From Corynebacterium zhongnanshanii (GTDB lineage Bacteria > Actinomycetota > Actinomycetes > Mycobacteriales > Mycobacteriaceae): 64,000 nt of DNA. Of the stretch, positions 19,303 through 28,264 are shown one piece after another. The notes beneath the pieces were generated by a model. That model was not told where the DNA came from. It ran no database searches and was given only the letters and a program-made list of their open reading frames with translations. Every line of letters begins with the position of its first letter. Position 1 is the stretch's first letter. Both the position numbers and the translations under genes were made by a program. The DNA lies in contig NZ_CP061033.1 in the NCBI RefSeq assembly GCF_014490575.1, forward strand, positions 372,001 to 436,000, read 5' to 3'.

Positions 19303-20615
19303 AGCACCCTGCCGCGCTGCTCCGGCAGCAGGAACGCGGCCCCCGCCGCGATCGCGAAGGCTGCTCCGAACAGCGCAAACAGCATCGGTGCCCCGCCGAG
19401 CGCCAGAATCGGCGGGACGATGAGCGGCGCGATGATGGACGCGATCCGCCCGAACCCAGCGGCCGCGCCCGTGCCCGTGCCGCGTAGGTGCGTGGGGTAC
19501 AGCTCCGGCCCCACGGCGTAGAGCGCGCCCCACGCGCCCAGGTTGAAGAAGCTCAGCAGGCACCCCGCTGCGATGATCTGCCACTCCTGGCTGGCCATGC
19601 CGTACAGCCCCGCGGCCACAGCGGAGCCCACCAGGAACGTGGCCAGGGTGGACCGTCGCCCCCAACGCTCGATCAGGAACGCGCTGACCGCGTAGCCCGG
19701 CAGCTGCGCCAGGGTGATGATGAGCGTGAAGGAGAAGCTCTTCACCAGCGTGAACCCCTGGGCGTGCAGGATGGACGGGATCCAGATGAACGCGCCGTAG
19801 TAGCTCAGATTGATGCAGAACCAGATGGTCCACAGTGCCGCGGTGCGCTTCCGTAAATGGGCCGACCAGATGCCTTTTTCTTCGACGCCCAGCGCGCCGT
19901 CCCGATTCTCCTCGTCCTCATCGCTCGGCCTGTTGAACAGCGGGATCGCCGGCGAGTTCTTAAAGCTGTCCACCACGCGCCGGGCCTCTTCGTGGCGGCC
20001 CCTGCTCTCCAGGAAGCGGACGGACTCCGGCAGGCCGAGCCGCACCACCAGCGCGTAGGCCGCGGGGATGCAGCCCAGCGCCAGCGCCCAGCGCCAACCT
20101 TCGTCGCTGGCCGCCACCACGAACGTGCCGATGGCTGCCGCGGCGATCCACCCCACGGCCCAGAACGCCTCCAGTAGCACGACCATGCGCCCGCGGATCC
20201 GGCGAGGGGAGAACTCAGAGATCAGCGTGGAGGCCACGGGCAGCTCCGCCCCCAGGCCCAGGCCCACGAAGAAGCGGAAGATCATGAGCACCGCCAGGCT
20301 GCCCGCCAGGGCCGAAGCGCCGGTGGCCAATCCATAGACGAGGAGTGTGAGGGCGAAGACTTGGCGTCGTCCTAATTTATCGGCCAGCAGCCCGCCGAGC
20401 GTGGCACCCAGCGCCATCCCCACAAACCCGATGGAGCCCAGCCAGGAGGTCTGCGTGGCGGACAGGCCCCAGTGGGCGGCCAGGGCGGCCATGATGAAAC
20501 TGATCAATCCCACGTCCATCGCGTCCAGCGCCCAGCCGATGCCGGATCCGCCCAGCATGGTGGCGTGTCTGCGGGTGACGGGAAGCTCATCTAATTCTCG
20601 ACTCAGAGACGACAT
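19299..20615 (-). CDS. niaP: Niacin transporter NiaP (MFS)
   Basis: 438-residue inner-membrane transporter with 12 predicted membrane segments. It carries the MFS signatures [11 protein letters not shown] and LIERWGRR. Long stretches match my memory of Bacillus Nia[36 protein letters not shown] and [14 protein letters not shown], so nicotinate/nicotinamide uptake is the most likely role rather than sugar or aromatic acid transport. ATG 20615 lies 7 nt after TACTAT (20623-20628): leaderless. A loop of about 35 charged residues separates the halves. It lies between cysS and rlmB on the opposite strand and complements the nearby nadA-nadC. Confidence 0.85.
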   Translation of the reverse strand: MSSLSRELDELPVTRRHATMLGGSGIGWALDAMDVGLISFIMAALAAHWGLSATQTSWLGSIGFVGMALGATLGGLLADKLGRRQVFALTLLVYGLATGASALAGSLAVLMIFRFFVGLGLGAELPVASTLISEFSPRRIRGRMVVLLEAFWAVGWIAAAAIGTFVVAASDEGWRWALALGCIPAAYALVVRLGLPESVRFLESRGRHEEARRVVDSFKNSPAIPLFNRPSDEDEENRDGALGVEEKGIWSAHLRKRTAALWTIWFCINLSYYGAFIWIPSILHAQGFTLVKSFSFTLIITLAQLPGYAVSAFLIERWGRRSTLATFLVGSAVAAGLYGMASQEWQIIAAGCLLSFFNLGAWGALYAVGPELYPTHLRGTGTGAAAGFGRIASIIAPLIVPPILALGGAPMLFALFGAAFAIAAGAAFLLPEQRGRVL

Positions 20616-20638
20616 GTAGCGAATAGTACATTGTGGCC

Positions 20639-20658
20639 CTGACATATAGAATGGTCAG
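20639..20658. promoter_or_regulatory. Inverted repeat over the rlmB -10 element
   Basis: CTGAC (20639-20643) and GTCAG (20654-20658) flank ATATAGAATG, which contains the probable rlmB -10 TAGAAT (20647-20652). It could be an operator between the divergent niaP and rlmB genes. No regulator is assigned. Confidence 0.35.
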
Positions 20659-20705
20659 GTACATTTTTCACGCGGGTACAACCCACGAATTGAGGTAACA
20701 CAACT

Positions 20706-21674
20706 ATGGCCGGTAACTCCCAACGGCAGGGCGCTGTCCGCAAGAGCAATAAAAAAGGCTCCGCGAAGGGCTCTGGTGGGCAACGCCGCCGCGGCCTGAG
20801 GGGCAAGGGTGCCACCCCGAAGGCGGAGGACCGCGTATACCACGCGGCGTATAAGAAGAAGCGGGCGGCGCAGCGCCGCGCCTCCGGTGCTCACGATCGC
20901 CGCCGCGGTGGCGTGGAGGAGCAGATGGAATTGGTGGTGGGCCGCAACCCGGTGGTGGAGTGCCTGCACGCGAAGGTTCCGGCCACGGCGCTGTACGTGG
21001 CGGAGGGCTCTAAGAGCGATCAGCGCCTGGCGGAGGCCGTGCACACCTGCGCGGACCGTGGTATTGCGGTGCTGGAGGTCTCTCGCCAGGAGCTGGACCG
21101 CATGACGGGCAACGGCATGCACCAGGGCATCGGCCTGCAGATCCCGCCGTTCGACTATGCGGAGGTGGAGGACCTGATCGAGAAGGCCGCCACCGCCCCC
21201 ACCCCGGGCATGATCGTGGCGCTGGACAACATCACGGACCCCCGCAACTTGGGCGCGGTGATCCGTTCCGTGGCGGCGTTCGGGGGCCACGGTGTGGTGA
21301 TCCCTGAACGTCGATCGGCCTCGGTGACCGCGGTGGCGTGGCGCACCTCGGCGGGCACGGCGGCGCGCCTGCCGGTGGCGAAGGCTACGAACATGGTGCG
21401 GTCTTTGAAGCAGTTCCAGCAGGCGGGCTACCAGATCGTGGGCCTGGACGCCGGCGGCGAGCACACCCTGGATACCTACGACGGCACCACCCCGGTGGTC
21501 ATCGTGGTCGGTTCGGAGGGCAAGGGTATGTCCCGCCTGGTGCGGGAGACCTGCGATAGCATCATGTCCATTCCGATGGCCCCGTGGGTGGAGTCCCTGA
21601 ATGCCTCGGTGGCAGCGGGCGTGGTGCTCAGCGAGTTCGCGCGCCAGCGTCGGGCGCCTTCAGCCCGTCGATGA
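20706..21674 (+). CDS. rlmB: 23S rRNA (guanosine-2'-O-)-methyltransferase RlmB
   Basis: 322 residues. SpoU-family SAM-dependent enzyme modifying G2251 of 23S rRNA. A basic Lys/Arg/Gly-rich N-terminal tail (about 1-75) precedes the substrate-binding domain ([13 protein letters not shown]). The knotted catalytic domain has [28 protein letters not shown] and [16 protein letters not shown]. Its neighbourhood with cysS is conserved in actinobacteria, although niaP lies between them here. ATG 20706 follows GAGG. Its last 47 bp overlap the convergent TetR gene. Confidence 0.95.
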   Translation: MAGNSQRQGAVRKSNKKGSAKGSGGQRRRGLRGKGATPKAEDRVYHAAYKKKRAAQRRASGAHDRRRGGVEEQMELVVGRNPVVECLHAKVPATALYVAEGSKSDQRLAEAVHTCADRGIAVLEVSRQELDRMTGNGMHQGIGLQIPPFDYAEVEDLIEKAATAPTPGMIVALDNITDPRNLGAVIRSVAAFGGHGVVIPERRSASVTAVAWRTSAGTAARLPVAKATNMVRSLKQFQQAGYQIVGLDAGGEHTLDTYDGTTPVVIVVGSEGKGMSRLVRETCDSIMSIPMAPWVESLNASVAAGVVLSEFARQRRAPSARR

Positions 21675-22218
21675 CGATCCGCGTCATCTGAGACATGAAC
21701 TGGGGGGCTTCCGCGTTGATGGGCTGGGGGAGTGGCCGGGACGTGGCCGCGAGGATGAGGTGAAAGTCCAGGGGGGTGAGGTCGTCCCGGATGAGGCCCC
21801 AGCGTCGGCCGCGGTCCATGAATGTGGTGGCGGCGCCCAGGAGCTCCGCGAGTAGTTGGTCGGCCTCGTGGGTCCTTTTGCCGTCGACCAGCAGCGTGGG
21901 GATGAGCTGCGTGGCGAAGGCGCCGATGCCCAGATCGATGATGCGGGTGATGATGTCCTCCCATGCCTGCGTGGCCGTATCGCGCGCGTCCCACGCGTCC
22001 GGGTGGGCTGTGTAGAGGTCCGCCACCAGGGTTTTTCCGTGCTCGATCACACCCATGGCAAGATCCTGCTGAGTGGGGAAGTGGCGTTGTAGTGTTGCGA
22101 CGCCGACGCCGGCCTCCTTCGCAATAGCGCGCCGGGAGACGTCGATGCCGTGCGTGGAGAACAGCCTCCAGGCGGCGTTCAGGATGGCTTCTCGATTTTC
22201 GACGGCGTCTGCGCGCAC
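21628..22218 (-). CDS. TetR-family transcriptional regulator
   Basis: 196 residues. N-terminal helix-turn-helix ([37 protein letters not shown]; about residues 9-50) and a C-terminal ligand domain of the TetR_C_33 kind. GTG 22218 is preceded by AGAAGG. It is divergent to a membrane protein gene, and the intergenic region carries GGAACA/TGTTCC repeats, so it most likely represses that gene and itself. The ligand is unknown. The 3' end overlaps rlmB by 47 bp. Confidence 0.88.
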   Translation of the reverse strand: MRADAVENREAILNAAWRLFSTHGIDVSRRAIAKEAGVGVATLQRHFPTQQDLAMGVIEHGKTLVADLYTAHPDAWDARDTATQAWEDIITRIIDLGIGAFATQLIPTLLVDGKRTHEADQLLAELLGAATTFMDRGRRWGLIRDDLTPLDFHLILAATSRPLPQPINAEAPQFMSQMTRIVIDGLKAPDAGARTR

Positions 22219-22279
22219 GATTGTGCCTTCTTTCAGGTGTTTTCTTCGGTTGCTTGCATCCTACCTAAGTGGAGCGTAA

Positions 22280-22313
22280 TGTTCCATTTGTGAGAAGCGG
22301 AACAAAGTGTTCC
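22280..22313. promoter_or_regulatory. Probable TetR operator (three half sites)
   Basis: A 15-bp palindrome GGAACAAAGTGTTCC (22299-22313) and an extra TGTTCC (22280-22285) lie between the tetR start and the membrane protein start. Three half sites in 34 bp suggest cooperative binding of two dimers. Confidence 0.65.
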
Positions 22314-22334
22314 AGTTAAGGAGAACTGACAGTA

Positions 22335-23303
22335 ATGAAGAAACTTCTGATCACAGCCCTTGCCCTACCGGCCGTGGTAGCTCTCATGCTCCTGGCCTTC
22401 CTGGCCCCCACCATCAACTCGGGTCCGGACGACCTCCCACTGGCCGTCGCCGGACCGCAGCCCGCCGTGTCTCGGGTGACCGGCATGTTGGAGCAGAAGA
22501 GCCCCGGCGCTTTCGAGGTCACCACCTATGATTCGCCGCAGGCGGCCACGGAGGCTGTGCGTGAGCGCGACGCTATCGGCGCGCTCAACCTTGGGACCGA
22601 CGGCGTGGAGGTCATCGTCGCCAGCGGTGCGGGAACGCCCTACAAGAATGTGCTCACCGGCATGGCCGAGGGTCTGAAGGCTACGGGCCAGACGGTGACC
22701 GTGACGGACGTCGCCCCACTTCCCGAGGCTGACCCCGCCGGATCGGCACTCGCCATGCTGGGTCTGCCGGTGGCCTTCGGGGGCATCGCCTCGGCCCTGG
22801 CCGTGTCCCGCCTGATGAACCGTCGCCTGTTGCAATTGGCCGGAGTGCTCGCGACCGCCGTGGTGGCAGGCCTGGCTGTGGCCGCGATCATCCAGTTCGG
22901 CTACAACGCCGTGGAGGCCAACTACTGGGCCTTCGCCGGAGTACTCACGCTCGGCATCGCCGCAACTAGCCTGTTTGTCCTGGCCTTGGAGAGCCTGTGG
23001 GGACTTAAAGGCATTGCACTCGGCGCCATCGTGACAATGTTCGTGTCCAACCCCCTGTCCGGCCTGGCGACCGGATGGCAGTGGCTGCCCAAGCCCTGGG
23101 GTGCGATGGGCCAGTTCCTTCCCCTCGGCGCGGCCGGTGACGCGGCTCGCTCCGTGGCCTACTTCGACGGCGCCGGCGCGGCCGGCTCCGTGTGGATCCT
23201 CCTAGGCTGGATCCTCGTCGCAGTGTGTGGCGTACTCCCGCTGGCGCACTTCATCGGCGTTCAGCGTGCGTCCGCGAAGCCAGGCGATGCCGCGGCAGAT
23301 TAG
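22335..23303 (+). CDS. Integral membrane protein, ABC-2-permease-like, TetR-linked
   Basis: 322 residues. One N-terminal membrane segment (about 5-25), an extracytoplasmic domain of about 110 residues (LPLAVAGPQP ... PEADPAGSA), then about five to six membrane segments (from about 140). This is the plan of ABC-2/YhgE-like membrane proteins paired with a TetR repressor in actinobacteria, often linked to lipid or drug export. No ATPase is adjacent. AAGGAG lies 11 nt before ATG 22335. The last 102 bp overlap znuB on the other strand. The function is inferred from family layout only. Confidence 0.7.
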   Translation: MKKLLITALALPAVVALMLLAFLAPTINSGPDDLPLAVAGPQPAVSRVTGMLEQKSPGAFEVTTYDSPQAATEAVRERDAIGALNLGTDGVEVIVASGAGTPYKNVLTGMAEGLKATGQTVTVTDVAPLPEADPAGSALAMLGLPVAFGGIASALAVSRLMNRRLLQLAGVLATAVVAGLAVAAIIQFGYNAVEANYWAFAGVLTLGIAATSLFVLALESLWGLKGIALGAIVTMFVSNPLSGLATGWQWLPKPWGAMGQFLPLGAAGDAARSVAYFDGAGAAGSVWILLGWILVAVCGVLPLAHFIGVQRASAKPGDAAAD

Positions 23304-24092
23304 GTAGATCACGAAGCTGAGCGTGGTGACGAACACGGATACGGGCAGGCCTGGTGCCAGGGAGAGCACCAGCCCGCCCACGGCCGCGATCATGGAGAAC
23401 GCGCCGGATAGTATCACCGCTATCGCGGGGCTGGACGTCACCTTCACGGCCGCGGCACCCGGGGTGATGAGCAGCGCGATGAGCAGCAGCGCGCCCACAA
23501 TCTGCACGCCTTGGCTTGCGACCACACCAATCAGCGCCGCAAAGACTAGAGACAGCGTGCGCACCTTCACCCCGCGCGTGGCCGCCAGAATCGGGTCCAC
23601 CGTGGAAAACAGCAGCGGCCGCCACAGTAGCGCCATGACCGCCACCACCAGGATCGTCACAATTATCAGCGCTCGCATATTCGCGGAACTCACGCCCACG
23701 ATCTGGCCTGTGAGCAGGCTAAACGCCGAGGACGACCGGCCGGGGTAGAGGTGAATAAACAGCACGGACAGGCCCATGCCGAAGCTTAAGACCACCGCCA
23801 CGATGGAGTCCTGCTCCTTATTTCCCAGCAGCGTGAGCACCACCGCCGCCAGCACCGCGCCGAACAGCGCGCCCCAGCTCACCCCGATGCCGCACAGCAG
23901 CGCCGCGGAGGCGCCCATCAGTGCCAGCTCGCCGGTGGAGTGCGCGGCGAAGCTCATCTGCCGCATTACAATCAGCGGCGCAATCGCGCCGGACACGATC
24001 CCCAGCAGCAGTGCCGCCAGGATCGCATTCTGCACGAAATCCACGCTCAGCAGGGAGACGGTATCGTGCCACCAGTTGCCCGTGAACATCAC
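23202..24092 (-). CDS. znuB: Zinc/manganese ABC transporter permease
   Basis: 296 residues, ABC-3 family, about eight membrane segments. Typical stretches: NAILAALLLGIVSGAIAPLIVMRQMSFAAHS and GALLLIALLITPGAAA. It forms the channel for the metal delivered by ZnuA and driven by ZnuC. Its start overlaps the znuC stop by 4 bp (ATGA type). The 3' end runs 102 bp into the opposite-strand membrane protein gene. Confidence 0.92.
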   Translation of the reverse strand: MMFTGNWWHDTVSLLSVDFVQNAILAALLLGIVSGAIAPLIVMRQMSFAAHSTGELALMGASAALLCGIGVSWGALFGAVLAAVVLTLLGNKEQDSIVAVVLSFGMGLSVLFIHLYPGRSSSAFSLLTGQIVGVSSANMRALIIVTILVVAVMALLWRPLLFSTVDPILAATRGVKVRTLSLVFAALIGVVASQGVQIVGALLLIALLITPGAAAVKVTSSPAIAVILSGAFSMIAAVGGLVLSLAPGLPVSVFVTTLSFVIYLICRGIAWLRGRTLNADEVRQREYATHCDEDPA

Positions 24093-24790
24093 ACCACCAC
24101 CAACTTGCCTTCTACGTTGAGCACTCGCACGTCCGTGCGATAGAGCTCGCTGAGCGTCTCCGAGTTCATGACGTCCGCCACCGTCCCAATCGTGTGTGCG
24201 TGCGGGGTGAGGTACAGGACCCGATCCGTGACGTTGAGGATGGGGTTGATGTTGTGGGTCACGAACACCACCGATGTCCCTTTGTCCTTCCGACGCCGAT
24301 CCAACAGCTCCACCGTGTTCTTCTGTGCACGCATATCCAGCGAGAGGGTCGGCTCGTCACACAACAGCAACTCGGGGTCGTTGGCCAGGGCCTGCGCCTG
24401 CCGGATGATTTGCTGCTGCCCACCGGACAGCTCGCCCACGCGACGGTCGGCGAGCCCCAGGGCGCCCACTTCCTCCAGGGCGGCGTTCACCACTGAGGCC
24501 CGGGGGCGTCGGTTTTTAAAGATCCCGGAGGCGACGGACAGGCCCACCAGGTCGCGAGCGCGGATCGGCAGGTCGGGGTCGAACATGCGCTGCTGGGGGA
24601 TGTAGCCCACCCGCCCATCGACGGTGCAGGTGCCCTGGGTCAGCGACCGGATGCCGAGGGCGACATGCAGCAGCGTGGACTTGCCCACGCCATTAGTGCC
24701 AAGAACCGCCAGGAACTCCCCGGGCTGGACGTCAAGATTCAGTCCGCGCCACAGGGGTTCCACGGCGGCGTTGTGGAAGTGAAGAGTCAT
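24089..24790 (-). CDS. znuC: Zinc/manganese ABC transporter ATP-binding protein
   Basis: 233 residues. ABC ATPase with Walker A GTNGVGKST (about 31-39), Q-loop YIPQQR, signature LSGGQQQ, Walker B LLLCDEPT, and a switch His in VTHN. It follows znuA by 2 bp and overlaps znuB by 4 bp, so znuA-znuC-znuB are one operon. The metal is judged from the His-rich ZnuA. Confidence 0.93.
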   Translation of the reverse strand: MTLHFHNAAVEPLWRGLNLDVQPGEFLAVLGTNGVGKSTLLHVALGIRSLTQGTCTVDGRVGYIPQQRMFDPDLPIRARDLVGLSVASGIFKNRRPRASVVNAALEEVGALGLADRRVGELSGGQQQIIRQAQALANDPELLLCDEPTLSLDMRAQKNTVELLDRRRKDKGTSVVFVTHNINPILNVTDRVLYLTPHAHTIGTVADVMNSETLSELYRTDVRVLNVEGKLVVV

Positions 24791-24792
24791 CC

Positions 24793-25722
24793 CTACTTGG
24801 AGGCCTCTTCAAGATCGTTGATGACGGTGTCTACGTAGCCGAAGTAGTCCTGGCCGTTGTCCGGGGTTTCGTTCACGTTGACGATGGGGGTCTTGTGGGA
24901 CTTCGCGGCCTCGATCAGGGTGTTCGCGGCGGCGGTGTGGGACTGCTCGTTGGTGATGAGGATGTCCGCCTTGCCGTCGTTGATGAGCTTCTGGGCCTCG
25001 GCCACATCCGCGGCGGAGGGCTCGGACTCGCGGGCGACGGAATCGGCGTAGCCGTCGGGGGTGATGTCCTTCAGGTCGGACTGGTCGATGATGCCCTCGG
25101 CCACGGACTCGGTGAGGATCACGTTCTTGTCCTTGAGTGTGCCCATGCGCTCGGCGAACTCGTGGGTCTTGTCCGTGACAGCTGAGGTGTTGATGGAGGC
25201 ATCGGGGTCGATCTTCTCGATGGCGTCCTTCAGCTGCTCCACGAAGTGGTCCACGATCGTCATGTTGAACCAGATGTGGGGGTTGAAGCCGCCGTGGTCA
25301 TGGCCGTGCTCGTGCTCATGCTCATGCTCGCCATCATGGTCGTGGTGGTGATGGTGGTGCCCCTCGGTCAGCTCGGTGGCGGAGACGATGGGGGTCTGGC
25401 CCTCTACGTGGTCGGTGAGCCAGTTGTCGTAGCCGCCGCCGTTGGCGACCACGATGTCCGCGCTGGAGAGGGTGGCGAGGTCCTTGGCGGAGGCCTCGTA
25501 CTCGTGGGGGTCGTCCTGGTTGTTGTCCAGGATGGTGGTGACGGTGATGTTGTCGTTGCCCTCGACCAGGGTCTTGGCGATGCTGCCCCAGGTGGAGACG
25601 GAGGCGACGATGTTGATGTGGTCGTTGCCCTTGGCTGGGTCGGAGGAGCCTCCGTCGGAGCAGGAGGCCAGGGTAAGGCCCAGTGTGGACAGGAGGGCAA
25701 GTGCAGTCATCGTCTTCTTCAT
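24793..25722 (-). CDS. znuA: Zinc-binding lipoprotein of ABC transporter
   Basis: 309 residues. Lipoprotein signal with lipobox LASCS (Cys21). Cluster A-1 metal receptor fold: DPHEYEAS supplies one His ligand. A long His/Asp/Glu-rich loop (about residues 120-142, starting with six His) comes before FNPHIWFN, which supplies another ligand. The His-rich loop is typical of zinc rather than manganese receptors. ATG 25722 is chosen over 25770 because it starts the signal peptide and lies 8 nt after TACACT (25731-25736), with TTGACA 18 bp further upstream: a good leaderless promoter. It is divergent to the LacI-family gene. Confidence 0.92.
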   Translation of the reverse strand: MKKTMTALALLSTLGLTLASCSDGGSSDPAKGNDHINIVASVSTWGSIAKTLVEGNDNITVTTILDNNQDDPHEYEASAKDLATLSSADIVVANGGGYDNWLTDHVEGQTPIVSATELTEGHHHHHHDHDGEHEHEHEHGHDHGGFNPHIWFNMTIVDHFVEQLKDAIEKIDPDASINTSAVTDKTHEFAERMGTLKDKNVILTESVAEGIIDQSDLKDITPDGYADSVARESEPSAADVAEAQKLINDGKADILITNEQSHTAAANTLIEAAKSHKTPIVNVNETPDNGQDYFGYVDTVINDLEEASK

Positions 25723-25730
25723 GGGTGCAG

Positions 25731-25769
25731 AGTGTAGCCCTGACCAGCACTTGTTGTCAAACGTTTTCA
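25731..25769. promoter_or_regulatory. znuA promoter with AAACGTTT-centred operator
   Basis: On the minus strand TTGACA (25755-25760) and TACACT (25731-25736) are 18 bp apart. The -35 lies inside TGTCAAACGTTTTCA (25755-25769), an imperfect palindrome centred on CG. A CG-centred palindrome is typical of LacI-family operators, and the divergent gene is a LacI-family regulator. A Zur site is the alternative. Confidence 0.5.
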
Positions 25770-25830
25770 TTAAGGTGTCAATTACGATCCGTGCAGGTCG
25801 ATAGGCTGTACAGTGCTAGAATCGCAAGAA

Positions 25831-26976
25831 GTGAGCGGACAAGGGAAGCAGAGAGGGCAGATGGACAGCAAGAGACCACGAGCACCACGCCGCCGCGGAA
25901 CGCTCGCATCCATCGCGGATGAACTAGGGGTCTCACCCACCACCGTGTCCAACGCCTACAATCGGCCGGACCAACTATCCAAAGCCCTCAGAAAGCGCAT
26001 CCTGGAGACCGCCGAAAAGCGCGGCTATCCCGGCCCCGATCCCCTGGCCCGCTCCCTGCGCCGCGGCCACGCCGGAGCCATCGGGGTGCTCCTCACCGAA
26101 GAGCTCACCTACGCCTTCGAGGACCAGGCCTCCCTGGAGTTCGTCTCCGGCGTGTCCATCGCCTGCTCGGAGATGAAGGCCTCCATGCTCCTCATCCCCG
26201 CCGGCGTGAACCCGGACGCCCGCTCCCAGGACGCCGCCCACCTCATCAACCAGGCCAGCGTGGACGGCTTCATCGTCTACTCCGTCGCCGCGGACGACCC
26301 CCACCTGGACGCCGTCATGCACCGCGGCCTGCCCACCGTCATCTGCGACCAGCCGGTGAACACGGCGCAAGCGCACTTCGTGGGTATCGACGACCGCGAA
26401 GCCATCAAACCCGCAGCCCAGGCAGTGGTGGAGGCCGGCCACACCCACATCGGCATCCTCTGCATCCGCCTGGACCGCGACCCCAACAACGGCCCCGTCA
26501 GCCCGCAGCGCCGCACCGACGCCACCATGGACGTGCAGCGCCTCCGCGTCGCTGGTGTGCTGGACGTTTTAACCGACGCCGGCCTGGACCCCACACACGT
26601 CCCCATCGTGGAACGGCACATCAACAACCGCGAGACGGCCTACAGTGCCGCCCAGGAACTCTTGACCGCGCACCCGGAGCTCACCGCCGTGATCTGCACC
26701 ACGGACTCCATGGCCATGGGCGTGCTGGAATACACCCGTGACCAAGGGATCTCCATCCCGGACGACCTCTCCGTCACCGGCTTCGACGGAATCCCCCAGG
26801 CCATCGCCGCCGGCATCACCACGGTGCGCCAGCCCTCCCGTGAAAAGGGCCGCCTCAGCGGCACGTGCCTGGCCGCCATCATCCGCGGCAACCACGACGT
26901 CCACGCCCAGTTCCTGGACACGGAACTGGTGCCCGGAACCTCAGTCCAGCCGCCGCGCCTCCACCAGCTGGGCTAG
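25831..26976 (+). CDS. LacI-family regulator, IpsA-like
   Basis: About 381 residues. LacI helix-turn-helix TLASIADELGVSPTTVSNAYNRP (about residues 21-43) and a periplasmic-binding-protein-like sensor domain (from about 80: AIGVLLTEEL ... TAVICTTDSMAMGVLEY ... VTGFDGIP). Gene order (ots genes on one side, zinc ABC genes on the other) matches C. glutamicum ipsA, which responds to inositol and controls ino1 and cell wall lipid genes. Start: GTG 25831 follows TAGAAT (25817-25822) by 8 nt (leaderless). ATG 25861 with AGAGGG upstream is a fair alternative. Ends with a 36-bp overlap with otsB. Confidence 0.82.
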   Translation: MSGQGKQRGQMDSKRPRAPRRRGTLASIADELGVSPTTVSNAYNRPDQLSKALRKRILETAEKRGYPGPDPLARSLRRGHAGAIGVLLTEELTYAFEDQASLEFVSGVSIACSEMKASMLLIPAGVNPDARSQDAAHLINQASVDGFIVYSVAADDPHLDAVMHRGLPTVICDQPVNTAQAHFVGIDDREAIKPAAQAVVEAGHTHIGILCIRLDRDPNNGPVSPQRRTDATMDVQRLRVAGVLDVLTDAGLDPTHVPIVERHINNRETAYSAAQELLTAHPELTAVICTTDSMAMGVLEYTRDQGISIPDDLSVTGFDGIPQAIAAGITTVRQPSREKGRLSGTCLAAIIRGNHDVHAQFLDTELVPGTSVQPPRLHQLG

Positions 26977-27729
26977 GAAATCGCGCACGGCTACCGTCCC
27001 GGACAGTCGCCGGTTCGCCCGGGAAGCCCCGGCGCCCACCTTGATGCCCATGTCCGTGCGCTGGGTGTGCAGCACCCGCATCACGGACTCGTCGGTGGTG
27101 TCATCCCCCGCGAACACCACCGTGGGGATGCAGTGCTCCTCCCGAAACGCGGAGATGTAGTCCCCCTTGGACGTGGAGTCCACCGCAACCTCAATCACCG
27201 CCTTGCCCTGGGTGATCATCACGTTGTCCATCCCCTGGGCGTGGCTCAAGAAGGACGCATGCGCCTGATCCGCCACGTCCTTGTTGTCGCACGTGCGGGA
27301 GTGCAGCCCCACGGACAGCGGCTTGCGCTCCACCCACAGCCCCGGGTGCAGAGACGCCGCCGCCTCCGCCGCCACCGCCAAGGACTCATACAGCTCCCGC
27401 TGCGCCTCGGACAGGGGAGTAAAGCCCGTCCCCGCGGGCTCGGCGCCGTGGCTGCCGATCAGGTGAATCCCCGCCTCGTTGCCCTCGGACAGTCCCGTGA
27501 CCTCGCGCAGCTGCGCCAGGTTCCGGCCGGAGACAATCATCGCGATCGTGTCATCCATCGCCGCCAGCGCCTTCAGGCTCTCGATGCATCCGTCCTCGGC
27601 CCGCGCACGCATGGGGTCGTCGTGAAAAGGCGCCATGGTCCCATCGAAATCCATGGCAACCAGGAGGCAGTCAGCCGCAGCCAAAGCCTCGATATCGGAG
27701 GCGCTGATGTCCGGCGCGTGGGTGGTCAC
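26941..27729 (-). CDS. otsB: Trehalose-6-phosphate phosphatase
   Basis: 262 residues. HAD-superfamily enzyme that makes trehalose from trehalose-6-phosphate. Motif I MDFDGTMAP (about residues 25-33) gives the nucleophile Asp; GSHGAEP, and VFAGDDTTDE near the C-terminus are the other family marks. GTG 27729 is chosen over 27801 because AGGGAGAAG precedes it and it follows the upstream stop closely. Third gene of otsA-lipoprotein-otsB. Trehalose serves as compatible solute and as a part of mycolate carriers. Confidence 0.93.
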   Translation of the reverse strand: MTTHAPDISASDIEALAAADCLLVAMDFDGTMAPFHDDPMRARAEDGCIESLKALAAMDDTIAMIVSGRNLAQLREVTGLSEGNEAGIHLIGSHGAEPAGTGFTPLSEAQRELYESLAVAAEAAASLHPGLWVERKPLSVGLHSRTCDNKDVADQAHASFLSHAQGMDNVMITQGKAVIEVAVDSTSKGDYISAFREEHCIPTVVFAGDDTTDESVMRVLHTQRTDMGIKVGAGASRANRRLSGTVAVRDFLAQLVEARRLD

Positions 27730-27739
27730 TGTCTTCTCC

Positions 27740-28264
27740 CTACTTGTCTTCTTCTGGCTGGTGAGAGATGAATTCCACAAAAGGAGCCGTGTGAATCTCA
27801 TCGTTCTCGGTGCCTATCGCTGTCAATTTTAGGCTGTTCTCGCGCGGCCTGCTCCAGTGAAAGCGATGACCGTCCAGCGCGTCCGCCATTTTCTGCGCGG
27901 TGGTGACGTCATTCGGTAGGCAGGACACGTCCGGATTCTCAATCGTCCGCACCTGATCCACCGTGACCGTCTCGTCCTTGCCCCATTCCAGATCCGCGGT
28001 GAGATCCACGCACCCCGACGCCCCACGCAGCACGTCGTCACCGAATACAACGAACACGCGCCCGGCCTGCGCATCGGCCAAATAGGACCCCGTGTCCGCG
28101 CTGTCATCCACATCGTTGCTGAGCGTACCCCCGGCGGAGAGCTGCACCACCTGCCACTGGGTCGAGCCGAGCGGGGCGCTGGAGTCCCCGCCGCACGCAG
28201 CCAGCCCAAGGCCCGCCGCGGCGAGGAGGCCTGCTGCGGCCAGGCGGCGTCGGGGGGAGATCAT
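27740..28264 (-). CDS. Lipoprotein of unknown function between otsA and otsB
   Basis: 174 residues. Lipobox LAACG (Cys at about residue 24) after a short signal. The exported domain of about 145 residues has two cysteines (SGCVDL, VSCLPN) that may pair, and no known motif; a weak resemblance to small META/HslJ-like beta domains is possible. Its ATG overlaps the otsA stop by 4 bp, so it is translationally coupled. A gene of unknown function occupies the same place in C. glutamicum (cg2908), as I recall. Confidence 0.75.
   Translation of the reverse strand: MISPRRRLAAAGLLAAAGLGLAACGGDSSAPLGSTQWQVVQLSAGGTLSNDVDDSADTGSYLADAQAGRVFVVFGDDVLRGASGCVDLTADLEWGKDETVTVDQVRTIENPDVSCLPNDVTTAQKMADALDGHRFHWSRPRENSLKLTAIGTENDEIHTAPFVEFISHQPEEDK

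Noticed and set aside
17908-19833. Antisense frame of 641 codons over cysS and the niaP end
   Set aside because: Shadow of cysS; no recognisable domain.
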